24,451 nt of DNA from Symsagittifera roscoffensis (taxonomy: Eukaryota > Xenacoelomorpha > Acoela > Convolutidae), in NCBI RefSeq assembly GCF_963678635.1, contig NW_026970839.1:1-24451 (forward strand). The letters run 5' to 3'. The notes below the pieces were generated by a model. The model was not told the origin of the DNA, did not search any database, and worked only from the letters and a program-made list of their open reading frames with translations. Below are positions 7,893 to 16,919 of this stretch, piece by piece (position 1 is the stretch's first letter; every line of letters begins with the position of its first letter). Made by a program: the position numbers and the translations under genes.

Positions 7893-9674
7893 ATGGCCAA
7901 AATGACAAAAATGAATTATTTGTTGTGTTTTTGCGGTGTTTTCATTGTCTGTGCAAATTCAGGTGAGCTTGTTTTCTAATAAATTTATACAAATGTTTTA
8001 TGCAATGAAACGCTCAGTCTTCAGAATAATTGCGCTGCAATTGATAAATTTTTCAAATTTTTGCAGCAAACTGCCAAACAAGTACTACAAAACATGCTAT
8101 CTGGCCATTGTCGCAACCAAAAAATAATATGAAAATAAAGAAAACACTTGCAAGTTTTTTTTGATATGTTCTTCATATATTTTTACGTGTCAGGTAGCTT
8201 TTTCAATGTAATGAGTTGGAGTTATTTCAAAATTTCTAACTGATATCAATTGTAAATTTCTTCTAGAACTTTCCAGAAGAGATTGTGACGAGGGCTTCCA
8301 CCGAATGGATTCTCTAGTTTCTAAGTGTTTCCGATTGCTTCCGGGCGCGTATCAGAACTTCTACGAAGCAGCAAAAGACTGCGAACGTTTGTAAGTTAGC
8401 AGCAAATCAATAAAAAACAAAACATATTTTTACACTTAAGTTTTCTTCCTTCTTGTCTTTTATATTTTTTGAGCTAATTATTTTTTCTATATCAATTTTT
8501 AAACTTTAAAAAAGCTTTTGCAATGAACTTGTAATCGCCTTTAAAAACAAAAACCAAGCAGCTACATAGCTACATAGAACCATGTGATTTGGCGAGCGGT
8601 GGTAAAGTATAAACATCTCCGCCTCTCATTCGAAATGTCGGATGATCGAGTCCCACTATGATCCCTACCAGTTGCTAGAGGGCGAGGCAACATTACCAAA
8701 AAGCTGAGCAGGAGAAGCCGCGGCTGAGGCTACGGCGAATTGGATGATGTCTTTCTACCCACGGAAGATAGTTTAAAAATAGAACGGCGGAAACTGCGCC
8801 GGGGGCTAATGAAAACAACTGAACAACTACCATGTTGTTCCTCCCCCCTCCCCCCCCACGCCCACCCCCCAGATAGACCAATTTAAGATCTCACCCCGGC
8901 CTTAAATTCAAATTCAGTTTGCTAAGCTCTGTATGTAAAATGCTCAATTTTGATTGGCTGAAAAATCAAATTGAGAACCAAACTAACATCCTCTCAGCCA
9001 AAATTTTTTTAATTTTTGGGTTCGTGGAGAATATGAACTTGCTCCTTAATTTGTTCCAGAGGTGCTAAAATTTTGGAACCCCATCGGGACATCAAAATTG
9101 AGAAACTGCGCGAGACTTTTCCAGAAATTGAAACTAAACGGTTGTGGCTGGGCGCCATCAAGCCCCGACTTCTCGGAGATTCTGCCACAGAGAGAGTGGA
9201 GGAATTTGTCAAGGAACCGATTTAATTTAAGCCGTCCACAATGGTTAAATAAATAGCTATTGGTTAAGGTCTTTTTGAGTTCCTGGCTGTTTAGCGCTAC
9301 TTAAACTTTATTTAACTAAATCACCAACTGCTTTCGGCAGAAACTAACATGATCTTGTTATTCTCTTCAAAAACTGCGAAATAAAACTTAAGATGAGCTG
9401 TTGAAATAATCAAAAAAAATCAAATCTAAGAAAAAAAATGTGGCTGGGCGTCTCAAATTAAACTGAGACGAATAAAAAGTACTCGGACATGTCATCTATC
9501 AGAGGGTCGTGGCCGTGGAAAGACAACGAACCCAACAACTATGGAGGCAGAGGCGAGTGGTGCGTCACTACCAAAATAAACACCGACCTTATGAACGATG
9601 ATGTGTGTTTCTGGACTGATAGTGGAGTCCCATATGCTATTTGTGAAGCGACACTTGGGTCGATACGTAATTAA
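7893..9674 (+). CDS. secreted C-type lectin, four exons
   Basis: Predicted exons are 7893-7962, 8267-8390, 9060 to about 9195 or 9207, and 9480-9674 (about 174-178 aa). Exon 1 encodes a signal peptide (MAKMTKMNYLLCFCGVFIVC). Introns 1 and 2 have good GT-AG borders (GTGAGC/TTCTAG, phase 1; GTAAGT/TTCCAG, phase 2). Exon 2 carries three Cys of a long-form C-type lectin domain (RRDCDEGF, SKCFRLL, AAKDCERL). Exon 3 continues with GAKILEP and RLWLGA, the WIGL-type core. Exon 4 has the sugar/calcium motif NEPNNYGG, EWCV, MNDDVC in place of WND-x-C, and AICEA, completing six Cys. EPN usually indicates mannose-type ligands. The third intron is weak: candidate donors are GTGGAG at 9196 and GTCAAG at 9208, and the acceptor AAAAAG at 9479 lacks a pyrimidine tract. 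A short exon there may be missing. Single secreted lectin domains commonly act in innate immunity or mucus. Confidence 0.8.
8583..8880 (+). mobile_element. tRNA-derived SINE in lectin intron 2
   Basis: The A box TGGCGAGCGGTGG (8590-8602) matches the Pol III consensus TRGCNNAGYNGG. The B box GATCGAGTCCC (8644-8654) lies 42 bp downstream and is close to GGTTCGANTCC. CCTCTCA between them recalls a Glu(CTC) anticodon loop, but the cloverleaf does not pair well, so this is a tRNA-like head and not a tRNA gene. The body downstream is GC-richer than its surroundings up to a C-rich tract ending near 8870. Same-sense insertion within an intron is compatible with normal splicing. Both borders are approximate; I saw no clear target duplication or poly(A) tail. 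Confidence 0.65.
8840..8870 (-). repeat. C-rich/G-rich tract with G-quadruplex potential
   Basis: On the minus strand this is G6-T-G3-CGT-G8-A-G6-A-GG, enough for a four-tier or larger G-quadruplex with very short loops. It follows a GAACAAC/GTTGTTC hairpin (8821-8840). On the lectin pre-mRNA the tract would be C-rich. Confidence 0.6.
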
Positions 9675-9705
9675 AACCCATTCAAATTAATGATTACGCT
9701 TTGTA

Positions 9706-9711
9706 ATTAAA
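9706..9711 (+). terminator. poly(A) signal of the lectin gene
   Basis: ATTAAA lies 32 bp after the TAA at 9672-9674. It is the commonest variant of AATAAA and is at a normal distance for a short 3' UTR. Confidence 0.55.
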
Positions 9712-10324
9712 GTATTAATTATTGTATAGTTTTTATATAATTTGGTAAACCCAATAACGAGTTCCCTCGACTGTCCGAGTTTCCCGAGAAATAATTGATT
9801 TGTTGTGGAACTAACAATCTTCCATAGTCGCTCTAATTATTCCCCCTACAAGAAGTTTTTGTTTTCAAAAAAAACCAAGTCTACAAAAAAGGAGGATTCG
9901 TTTTTTGATACGAAACTCGTATATGCTTAACCACTATAATTGAAGAGATCTATTTTGAATTTTCAGCGTTCGATGAACTTCATCAATTTCGCGTTTGACT
10001 GTCTTATTTTCCAAGTCACTCGATGTCCAGGAGAGAGTCCGGCAAAGAGGACGACAGCTGTTAGGACGACAACCGTTTTTGATATGGTGTTAAGACGACG
10101 CTAGTTGACGGAATTCTTAATTGTATTGGTTGTAAAAAGGGGGGCAATTGGGGATGGGGATTTGCCTCACGGTTTGGATCAAAACTACTGAGATAAAGCC
10201 AATCAATAGGAATGCAAGAAATTGCAGTACTGAGAAACACAAAAATCAGACTAATTAACATAATATGGACTTTGAAACGGTAAAACTGTCATCTTTGGAC
10301 AAAAGCAGAATATAGGGGTGCCAG
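9712..10324. other. non-coding, no supported gene
   Basis: Nothing recognisable. A short GTTAGGACGAC / GTTAAGACGAC motif recurs near 10060-10100. The minus-strand ORF 10261-10061 has no domain or splice support. Confidence 0.5.
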
Positions 10325-10588
10325 CAAGGGCGGATCTAGGATTATCTCGAGGGGGGGGGGGGGGGCGGATTTTCAAAAAATTTTGTCAACCTTTTTTTTA
10401 GATCAACCGAATTGATTTTTCGAGCTCTCCTTAAGCACAGTTTAGTCCCTGTTTTGGCCAAATTTTCAGCGCCGCAGGCAAAATTTTGAAAAAACAGTCC
10501 AAAAAAGGCGTTTTTAGGCACTTTTTGGAAAACTTTGACCAAAAAATTGCATTTTTTTCGGCGCGCATTCCCCCCTCAAAATTAGTAT
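10325..10588 (-). mobile_element. truncated inverted copy of the hAT-like MITE
   Basis: CAAGGGCGGATCTAGG at 10325-10340 matches the inverted 3' terminus of the element at 6507-6923. The following sequence (CTCGAG, G15, GGCGGATTTTC, the GCGCCGCAGGCAAAATTTT and CTCAAAATTAG segments) is its reverse complement in order. Homology stops at about 10588, corresponding to about 6656 of the full copy, so one terminus and about 150 bp are missing. The G15 run at 10351-10365 corresponds to the short G/C-rich stretch CCGCCCGCACCCCTCGAG of the first copy and is much expanded here. Confidence 0.8.
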
Positions 10589-11049
10589 ATAATTCATACA
10601 ATGTAACCACTATCTAAGACTTTTTACATGCCTTAATTTGTCAGAAGGAAACCGAAAACTTTCAAAAAGCGATTTTTTTGTTATTGTGGTATGAAAACAC
10701 ATTCAAAAGTTTTTGGTGAGTTTTTGGATTTTGGGAAAAAATTGTTGTCTTATCAGAAAATTGTAAGATAGTGTAAAACTCCATCAAATCTTATAAGTTC
10801 TAACATCGCGAAATTTTTCGTAACCTGGAAAACTTTTTTCTTTTCAAACTTTTTTTGAAGGAATGTTTTATAAATTGTTCAAGAAAAAAACTAATTGGCC
10901 AAAAATCAAATCTTTCTCTGGTGTTCTGCATGACAATCATGCCCTTCTACTTTGTCCTCTAATGATGAAGCACAGAGTTTTTCCAAACTGTACCGGAAGT
11001 TTCCAGAGAAAACCTGAAGAAAATTTAATTGCCTGTTGATAAGAATGAC
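10589..11049. other. non-coding or weakly coding stretch
   Basis: AT-rich with T-runs to about 10900. From about 10910 the plus strand has a 40-codon open stretch and the minus strand has an ORF at 11242-10937 (101 codons). Neither shows a domain, and since both strands are open I cannot choose between them. Confidence 0.4.
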
Positions 11050-11196
11050 ATGGATTTGCTGATGGGACAAGGTAGTCGACAAACCGATACTGGAATCCCA
11101 TGTACACTGCATAAATTTGCTGAAGTTCGCTTGATGAAAAAAGACCACGACTACAGATCTTCCAAGAAGTTACAAAAGAGACTGCAGTACCTGTAA
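11050..11196 (+). CDS. short coding-like segment, unknown function
   Basis: A 48-codon open frame from ATG at 11050 to TAA at 11194. Its composition is protein-like (MDLLMGQGSRQ, HKFAEVRLMKKDHDY, SSKKLQKRLQ), basic and probably helical. I recognise no family. A donor-like TACCT/GTAACA overlaps the stop. Joining it to AG/AGCATT near 11237 would keep the frame open into the next segment at 11233-11373, so the two may be exons of one gene. The minus strand is also open across the same bases, which lowers confidence. Confidence 0.25.
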   Translation: MDLLMGQGSRQTDTGIPCTLHKFAEVRLMKKDHDYRSSKKLQKRLQYL

Positions 11197-11232
11197 CACT
11201 GCGATAATTGCTGTGAACTTTAACGGTTTGAA

Positions 11233-11373
11233 ATGAGAGCATTATATTCAGATAGTGGAAGATATGTTCACCTCAGTGAACTGCTTCGTTACTCATCGAA
11301 GCGGATAGATTATAGACCAATTTTTAACCAAAATTATCAGTTCTCCCAAAATTTCTCCCAAAACAGCGGGTAA
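11233..11373 (+). CDS. short coding-like segment, unknown function
   Basis: A 46-codon frame from ATG at 11233 to TAA at 11371. It begins MRALYSDSGRYVHLSELLRY and ends in a Gln/Asn/Ser/Phe-rich stretch with a repeated SQN unit. The first half looks like a soluble helical protein and the second half is low-complexity. No domain is recognised. It may be an exon continuing from 11050-11196 and ending before the low-complexity part, but no strong donor is visible. Confidence 0.25.
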   Translation: MRALYSDSGRYVHLSELLRYSSKRIDYRPIFNQNYQFSQNFSQNSG

Positions 11374-11783
11374 CTATTTACGCCTTCCCGCTGATTTTAA
11401 GAAACAAAAATTTATTTTGAAGAATATTTTCTGTTTTGTTTTGTCTCAACATACTAAATAAAGTTCAATTTTGCTGCTCTACGATTTTACTGCGACATAA
11501 ATTGGCGAAAACAAATTTGGGTTCTGAAGTCTGGACAATGAGATCAGAAAATTGAAAATTCAATGAAACTTCAACCTGCCAATGAGCATTTTGTATATGG
11601 ACAGATTCGAACAATTAAGCAATGTTTAGAAAAACGTCTTCCACTAAACGTATTTGCCTGTTTTTGAATTATTGCATAGTTTTTCAAGAAAATGCGCTAC
11701 CCCCTAATAACTCACCCTGATGCTAGTTGAAAAAAAAAACATTAAATTGTTTCACAAGCAAGAAAGATAATCTTTAAATCTGA

Positions 11784-12089
11784 ATGAAAGAGTTAAAACG
11801 CTTTTGGAGATTTGTTGCCTTTGCCGAGTTTCGAGAGCAATACACTGTGATTTTGTTCCATCTACTGTCCGACGTGCCAAAGTACCAATATGTTCTCCTA
11901 ACTGACTTTGTAAAACTGTTAGAACGAACTCGGAAAAACCCCCTCACAAAACAAACGACAGACAGCGACCACTTGGACATGGTTGAATCGGTGATACGGG
12001 CCAGGATGTTGTCGTTGAAGAGTAAGAAGTACACTAAAGCCAATAACAAAACTTTGCCCGACTGTGATGAAAATAAAAAATCCAGCTAA
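11784..12089 (+). CDS. hypothetical 101-aa helical protein or exon
   Basis: The frame runs from ATG at 11784 (directly after an in-frame TGA) to TAA at 12087. The first 60 residues look like amphipathic helices (FWRFVAFAEFREQY, ILFHLLSDVPKYQYVLLTDF, VKLLERTRKNP). The C-terminal 35 residues are Lys/Asn/Ser-rich and likely disordered. There is no signal peptide or transmembrane segment. The LL-x-DVP...LL-x-FVKLLE pattern faintly recalls all-helical GTPase-activating folds, but key residues cannot be matched and I do not assign it. An ORF on the minus strand (12049-11774) overlaps but is less protein-like. It could be an internal exon of a gene that also includes the segments at 11050-11373 and 12330-12648. 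Confidence 0.35.
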   Translation: MKELKRFWRFVAFAEFREQYTVILFHLLSDVPKYQYVLLTDFVKLLERTRKNPLTKQTTDSDHLDMVESVIRARMLSLKSKKYTKANNKTLPDCDENKKSS

Positions 12090-12329
12090 ATATTAATATA
12101 AGACTCAAACAATTTTTGTGAATTTATCGGAAAACTTTTTGCCCTCTATTTGAAACGCTTGTCAAAAATCCGAGATTTGGGGGTTTGATCTTAACCAGAG
12201 GAGCATCAGAATGAAGCTAACCGGTAGTAGTAAGTCTGAAATCCCTTGAAGAACTCCACATTTTTTGCAAGATGTATTCCTAGCATCCACAAACGAGTTG
12301 ATTGATGTAACTGACTACTTCTTACACAT

Positions 12330-12648
12330 ATGGAAAAACCAGAAGAAAAATTGAAATCGGTTAGCCTAGCAAACATACCCAGACTGATTAAAACTCTTGA
12401 TCCTAAAGCAAGGTAAATCTTGCATTACCTGACACCTCATACACATGTAGAACTAGGCGCTGAGAATACTCATTTGCATCAGGTATTAAAGTTTTGACAG
12501 AAAAATTGATGGCCTTCTATGTAGAGCTGAAGGCCCAGCTGAGAAAAACCGACCCAAAAATATTCGTTCCGGTCTTCTAGAAGAACAAAATAAGCAAAGC
12601 AATGAGTTTGGTAAAGCGATGAAGTCGAAGAAAACAGAGGAAATCTAG
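12330..12648 (+). CDS. hypothetical 76-aa lysine-rich protein, two exons
   Basis: Predicted exon 1 is 12330-12412 (starts MEKPEEKLKSVSLANIP) and exon 2 is 12501-12648, ending with TAG. The 88-bp intron has AG/GTAAAT and TTTTGACAG/A borders, and the phase-2 join gives a continuous frame. The product is charged, rich in Lys and Glu, with a helical C-terminal part (LLEEQNKQSNEFGKAMKSKK). It lacks a signal peptide and membrane segments. I do not recognise the family. An in-frame TGA at 12312 and no AG between it and the ATG support 12330 as the start, though this could also be the 3' end of a longer gene. The 11784-12089 ORF upstream is a possible partner. Confidence 0.38.
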
Positions 12649-13237
12649 TTTTGTTTGTAGGAAAGATTTTAATGGAAAATTGTGCAAACTTTTGATTAAA
12701 TTATTCGAGACAGTGGATCAACAACTTGAATAAATACCTCATTGTTTCTGTTCAAATTAAACTTCAAACTTTATCGCAGCTGTTTTTATTTGTACTCCTG
12801 GCATGTTTGCCTGTTTGGAATGCTCTTTCTGTTTTTTTATTCGCACTTGATTGAAGAACCGGAGGTTCAATTTTGCTTAAAATCTGAGATTTTTAAAAGG
12901 CTATGAAATCATATTTAACAATTTCGAATCACATGTCAAAGGTTAGATTTTTCGATACTTCAAATTTTGCGAAAGCCACTGAGAGGCAGTTTCTGTCCGT
13001 AAGAGTAGACGGTTGTCGTTTTTCAGAAAGATTTTATTTAGACCTCTTTGAAACTTTGATCAGACAACTTGAATTTTTCAGCTGCTTTAACTCGACATAG
13101 AATGTTTTGAATACAGCATTTAAATTGGGATGTGCCTAACGATATCAAAATGTGGAGAAAAAATTATCTAGTGTACGTTGAAGATAATGACTAAAATTGT
13201 TTTGCGGTTAACAGATAAACTAGTTGCAAAAGTAGAA
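12649..13237. other. non-coding, no supported gene
   Basis: AT-rich. The 65-codon ORF at 12903-13100 is Phe/Ser-rich without a recognisable domain. I see no repeat or RNA gene. Confidence 0.45.
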
Positions 13238-14290
13238 CAAGACTGCTCGTATAAGGGCAAAGCCCTGAATGTTCCGACTGCCTTTTCAGGTTTATCGAGC
13301 AGTAGTAACATAAAAAAAAAATTTAAAAAAAAATGAAAAAAAAAATTTCTAAAATTTGAAATTTTTCTTTATGAAACACCCCCCACACGCCATAAAAAGT
13401 TTAAAAGAATAAATTTCGCTCATTGTAACAAAACAATTATGGCAAATAAGCTTCTTTTAACCAATTTAAACGATTTCTAAGACAGATTAATTCTCAGCTT
13501 ACGCATTAATAGCGCGAAATATCGCGCGTTAATTGTCCCAAATTGGCCAAAATGGCAATCTTTAAACCCCCATAACTTTACGAAAAATGGTCACAGGTTA
13601 AATATCTTTTCAAATTTAAGCTCAGGACAACAATAGCTTTTGAATGATGTAAAAAAATTCCGTCAAAAATGGCTAGTTAAAAAGTCGAAATTTGTCTGAA
13701 GAAAAAAAACAAGACTGCTTGTATCAGGGCAAAGCCCTGAAAGTTCCGACTGCCTTTTAAGGTCTATGCAGCATTAATAAGATGAAAAATTTCAATGTAA
13801 TAAAAAAATTTAAAAAAAATTTGAAAAAATTTGAGATTTTATGTATAAACATCCCCCACACGTCATATAAAGTACAAAGTGATAGATTTTGCGCCTATTA
13901 ACAAATCAATTATGGCAAATAAGCTTCTTTCAACCAATTTGGAACAATTTCTAAGACGGATTAAATCTCGCTTACGCGTTAATAGCGCGAAATTTATCGC
14001 GCATTAATTGTCCCAAATTGGCCAAAATGGCAATCTTTAAACCCCCATAACTTTACGAAAAATGATCACAGGTGATATATCTTTTCAAATTCAAGCTCAT
14101 GACAACAATACCTTTTGAGTGATATAAAAAAATTCCGTCAAAAATGGCTAGTTAAAAAGTCGAAATTTGTCTGAAGAAAAAAAAACACCCCGAGCACAAA
14201 TATTCCCTTACTTTCGTAACGAAAGTCGGAACAAAAACCCACCCCGAGCACAAATATTCCGTTACTTTCGTATCGAAAGTCGGAACAAAA
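13238..14290 (+). repeat. tandem repeat array, left arm of an inverted pair
   Basis: Two diverged units, 13238-13709 and 13710-14184 (period 472 bp), start with CAAGACTGCTYGTAT-AGGGC and end in GTCTGAAGAAAAAAAA. They are followed by two 54-bp end modules. Each unit contains a GGGC-AAA-GCCC hairpin, a conserved CATCCCCCACACG-like segment, a GCGCGA...TCGCGC hairpin, and a block reading ATTGTCCCAAATTGGCCAAA. The same unit occurs in reverse complement at 16920-18171. No ORF is conserved between copies, so the repeat is non-coding. Confidence 0.85.
14185..14290 (+). repeat. 54-bp end module, two tandem copies, with palindrome
   Basis: The copies start at 14185 and 14239 (period 54). Each reads CACCCCGAGCACAAATATTC followed by TTACTTTCGTAWCGAAAGTCGG and AACAAAAA. 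The core is an imperfect palindrome: CTTTCG/CGAAAG arms within TTCCG/CGGAA outer arms. In the right-hand array this module sits in every unit; in this left arm it is absent between units 1 and 2 and doubled at the inner end. Confidence 0.85.
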
Positions 14291-16919
14291 AGCATTTGTA
14301 GGACTTAAACCAAAATATTAGAGTAATTTAGTATCCTGTTGTTTTTTACTGCTTGAACAACTGAATTACATACATAGTCTATACATAGATTATCATCAAG
14401 TTAATAATTGAATTCGACAAAATAAACGGCAGTAAAAAACGGATAATTTCCGTCATTCTTAATCATTTCATAACATCTATTTATTTGGAATTCAGACAGA
14501 AAATAAGTGCGAAAAGAATCACACGAAAAACATAAACATATTTGGTTCATGAAAGTTATTCAGATTCATTGTTAACATTTCAGTCAAAGAGTTAACATCT
14601 TCGAATAACGCTTAGAGGCGGTATTCAAAAATCAACAATTTTAGAGTAAAAAAAATATTACCATTGAATCGAAAAACAGCTCAAAATTCAAACAATCGTG
14701 GCCAATAAAGTGCTTTTCATCATTCGACTGAAAACAATTCCTTTTGCATAATTGTTTGTCTACTGTGTCGTCTGGTCACTTCAAAACGTTTTAAGATGTT
14801 TATCTGCTGCAAATGAAATAAGGTTATCTTTCAACCTTCCAATAAAAGAAGTGATCGGAAGGTTGGTCTCACTACGGCAGTAGGCACCAAGTATTCAAAA
14901 ATTTCTAGTGGATTCATAGTTTCTGACCTGGTATGAACCGGAGGAAATATACCAGCGGGAGTTATATGAAATTTATGCAGGCCTTTCAAAAATTGCACAG
15001 CAATTATTCGTACATAGCCATTTTTTGTGTCACAAACCCGGTAGGAAGAAGATACTGACAAGGTGGTCAATCTAACAATTAACCGAGAAGGTATTGAAAG
15101 CAATTCTTTTATTATTAGTAGCAAAAAGTAAGAAAATAGGCATCCAAAAATTATAGTCAGATAGAAGATCTATAAATCGAACACAGCCTTGTTAATCTTT
15201 TAATTAAAATTTGTTGAATATTATCTAATAATCGAAGTTGCATGCTTTACCGCAATTTGATTTTTTTAAATAAAAACTTAATGTTTTGTTCTTTTGAACT
15301 GAAAATACAGGTTGTTCGTAGATTTCAATAGAATAAACTTGAAGTTGTCTTTAGGTAAGCAAAACAAAGGAGTGAAAAATGATGAAAGCACTTTTGAATG
15401 AAATAAAACATAAATTGAAACGGTCAGAATTATGGAAAAGTTACGCTCTCATCATGTCACAACACTCATATTGACAATAGGAACGTGAGCAAGCTGTTTC
15501 TAATATTTTTCACAGGATTCGTGACAATAAAATTATAGGATCGCTAAATTGGAATCTTTCAAGGAACCAGCCTTTCGCGGTTGTGTTGCGTTAATCTTTT
15601 TAAGTAATTTTCAAAATCCTGACGCTAAACTTCCCCGGTTATCCCTGGGAAATGTTGGGATACAAATTTCATATATTTTTGAAAAAAGGAGCCAAACTTA
15701 GAAGTACGCGGCGGCCCATGGATTACCCCTCTCGGTTTACGCCCTCCATTGCCGGCCGATTGGTAATTACTATTTTAAGCAAAAGGAACGTTCATAGAAC
15801 TGCTCACCATTTTTCAACCAACCTTCGCCACCTTGTGATACATATTCAAAAAACTTCACAGAAAACCAAAACCTTTGAATGATGCACTGAATACATCGCT
15901 TGCTGCTACGAACGTTTTTATATTTGGGGTTTCAAGATAAATTCAAATTTCGCTATATGATTTTTTTAATTATGCTTTTTTGATTTCTCAAAATTCAAGT
16001 AGTTCAACTAGATTCCCTTTAATTTGTGTAACTAATTGAAACTAAGATATTTCCAAGAGTAGCTATTTTCACTGCAAAGTAGCTCTTAATAACTCAAGAT
16101 TCCCTTTGGAACAAAAGCAACGTTGTATCTCGCTGCAACTCCTTATTGATTTGGTCACATATTATAGTACTTATAACTTTCAAATCGCACAAAAATTAAC
16201 ACGAGCAGAAGTTCAAACTTCAAATGTCGGAAAAGAGCTTTCTCAGCCGTCAAAAAAATTTCGTTGTTTAAATCACGAAAACCAGCTCTACCTAATTGTT
16301 TGCAATGCATCAAAAAATTCAATGGCAAAGATTCATTGCTTTAATCATCTTTAAGATTTTTCAAGCCCCATTTTCAGGTTTTGCCGAAACCAACACCACC
16401 ACACCATTATTTTCCTAAAAACCAATCATTTTGTATGCCTGCAACATGAAGCAATTATTTGTTGCAATCAATCGTTAAAGTACACTACCACAATTTCGGC
16501 ACTTCAGAAAAGAAATATTAAAATTCAATTCAAATTAATTCGAACCCGGATATTTTTCCGTGGGACCAATCATATGAAGGAAAATAATCTAAAGAAATGT
16601 AAAGATTTACATTTCCGTTGAAATGTGCATCTGTTGAAATGTTAAGATTTAGCTTGATCCAATCACCGTTACCGGTTAAGAATCATCAAAAGAACCTAGA
16701 GCAAAATGCGGCTAGCATTTTGTATTTTCTCCTTCTTTAAGGCTTAATTTTTGTACTTTTGTACACGTATTATGTTAAGGGGGACAAAAAATTCCCCCTC
16801 TTACTTACTATGGAGGAGTTTTCCAACTTATCTGAAACTGAAAGCTTTACTAATTAAGTTTTAGGAATACCGTTACCATATCTATTGTAATTAAAAATTT
16901 CCCTTGTGAGTGCTTTTTT
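14291..16919. other. 2.6-kb spacer between the inverted arrays
   Basis: AT-rich spacer with no recognised gene or transposase domain. Besides the minus-strand ORF at 15124-14831, it has plus-strand ORFs of 76 codons (15652-15882) and 82 codons (16106-16354) without domains. A perfect 9-bp hairpin CAACCTTCC/GGAAGGTTG lies at 14832-14840 and 14857-14865. Confidence 0.5.
14831..15124 (-). CDS. hypothetical 97-aa ORF in the inverted-array spacer
   Basis: A minus-strand frame of 97 codons. Its composition is balanced for such an AT-rich region (for example RVCDTKNGYVRIIAVQFLKG and ITPAGIFPPVHTRSETMNPL), which is why I list it. No domain, signal peptide or clear splice signals are recognised. The last codons overlap the 9-bp hairpin at 14832-14865. 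It could be an exon of an unrecognised gene, a captured fragment, or chance. Confidence 0.22.
   Translation of the reverse strand: MLLIIKELLSIPSRLIVRLTTLSVSSSYRVCDTKNGYVRIIAVQFLKGLHKFHITPAGIFPPVHTRSETMNPLEIFEYLVPTAVVRPTFRSLLLLEG

Noticed and set aside
8583-8660. Functional tRNA gene
   Set aside because: A and B boxes are good, but acceptor and anticodon stems do not pair and no terminator T-run follows at the right place; a SINE head explains it better.
8693-8881. Minus-strand ORF with a Gly-rich start
   Set aside because: It is the reading of the SINE's C-rich tract in reverse; no independent support.
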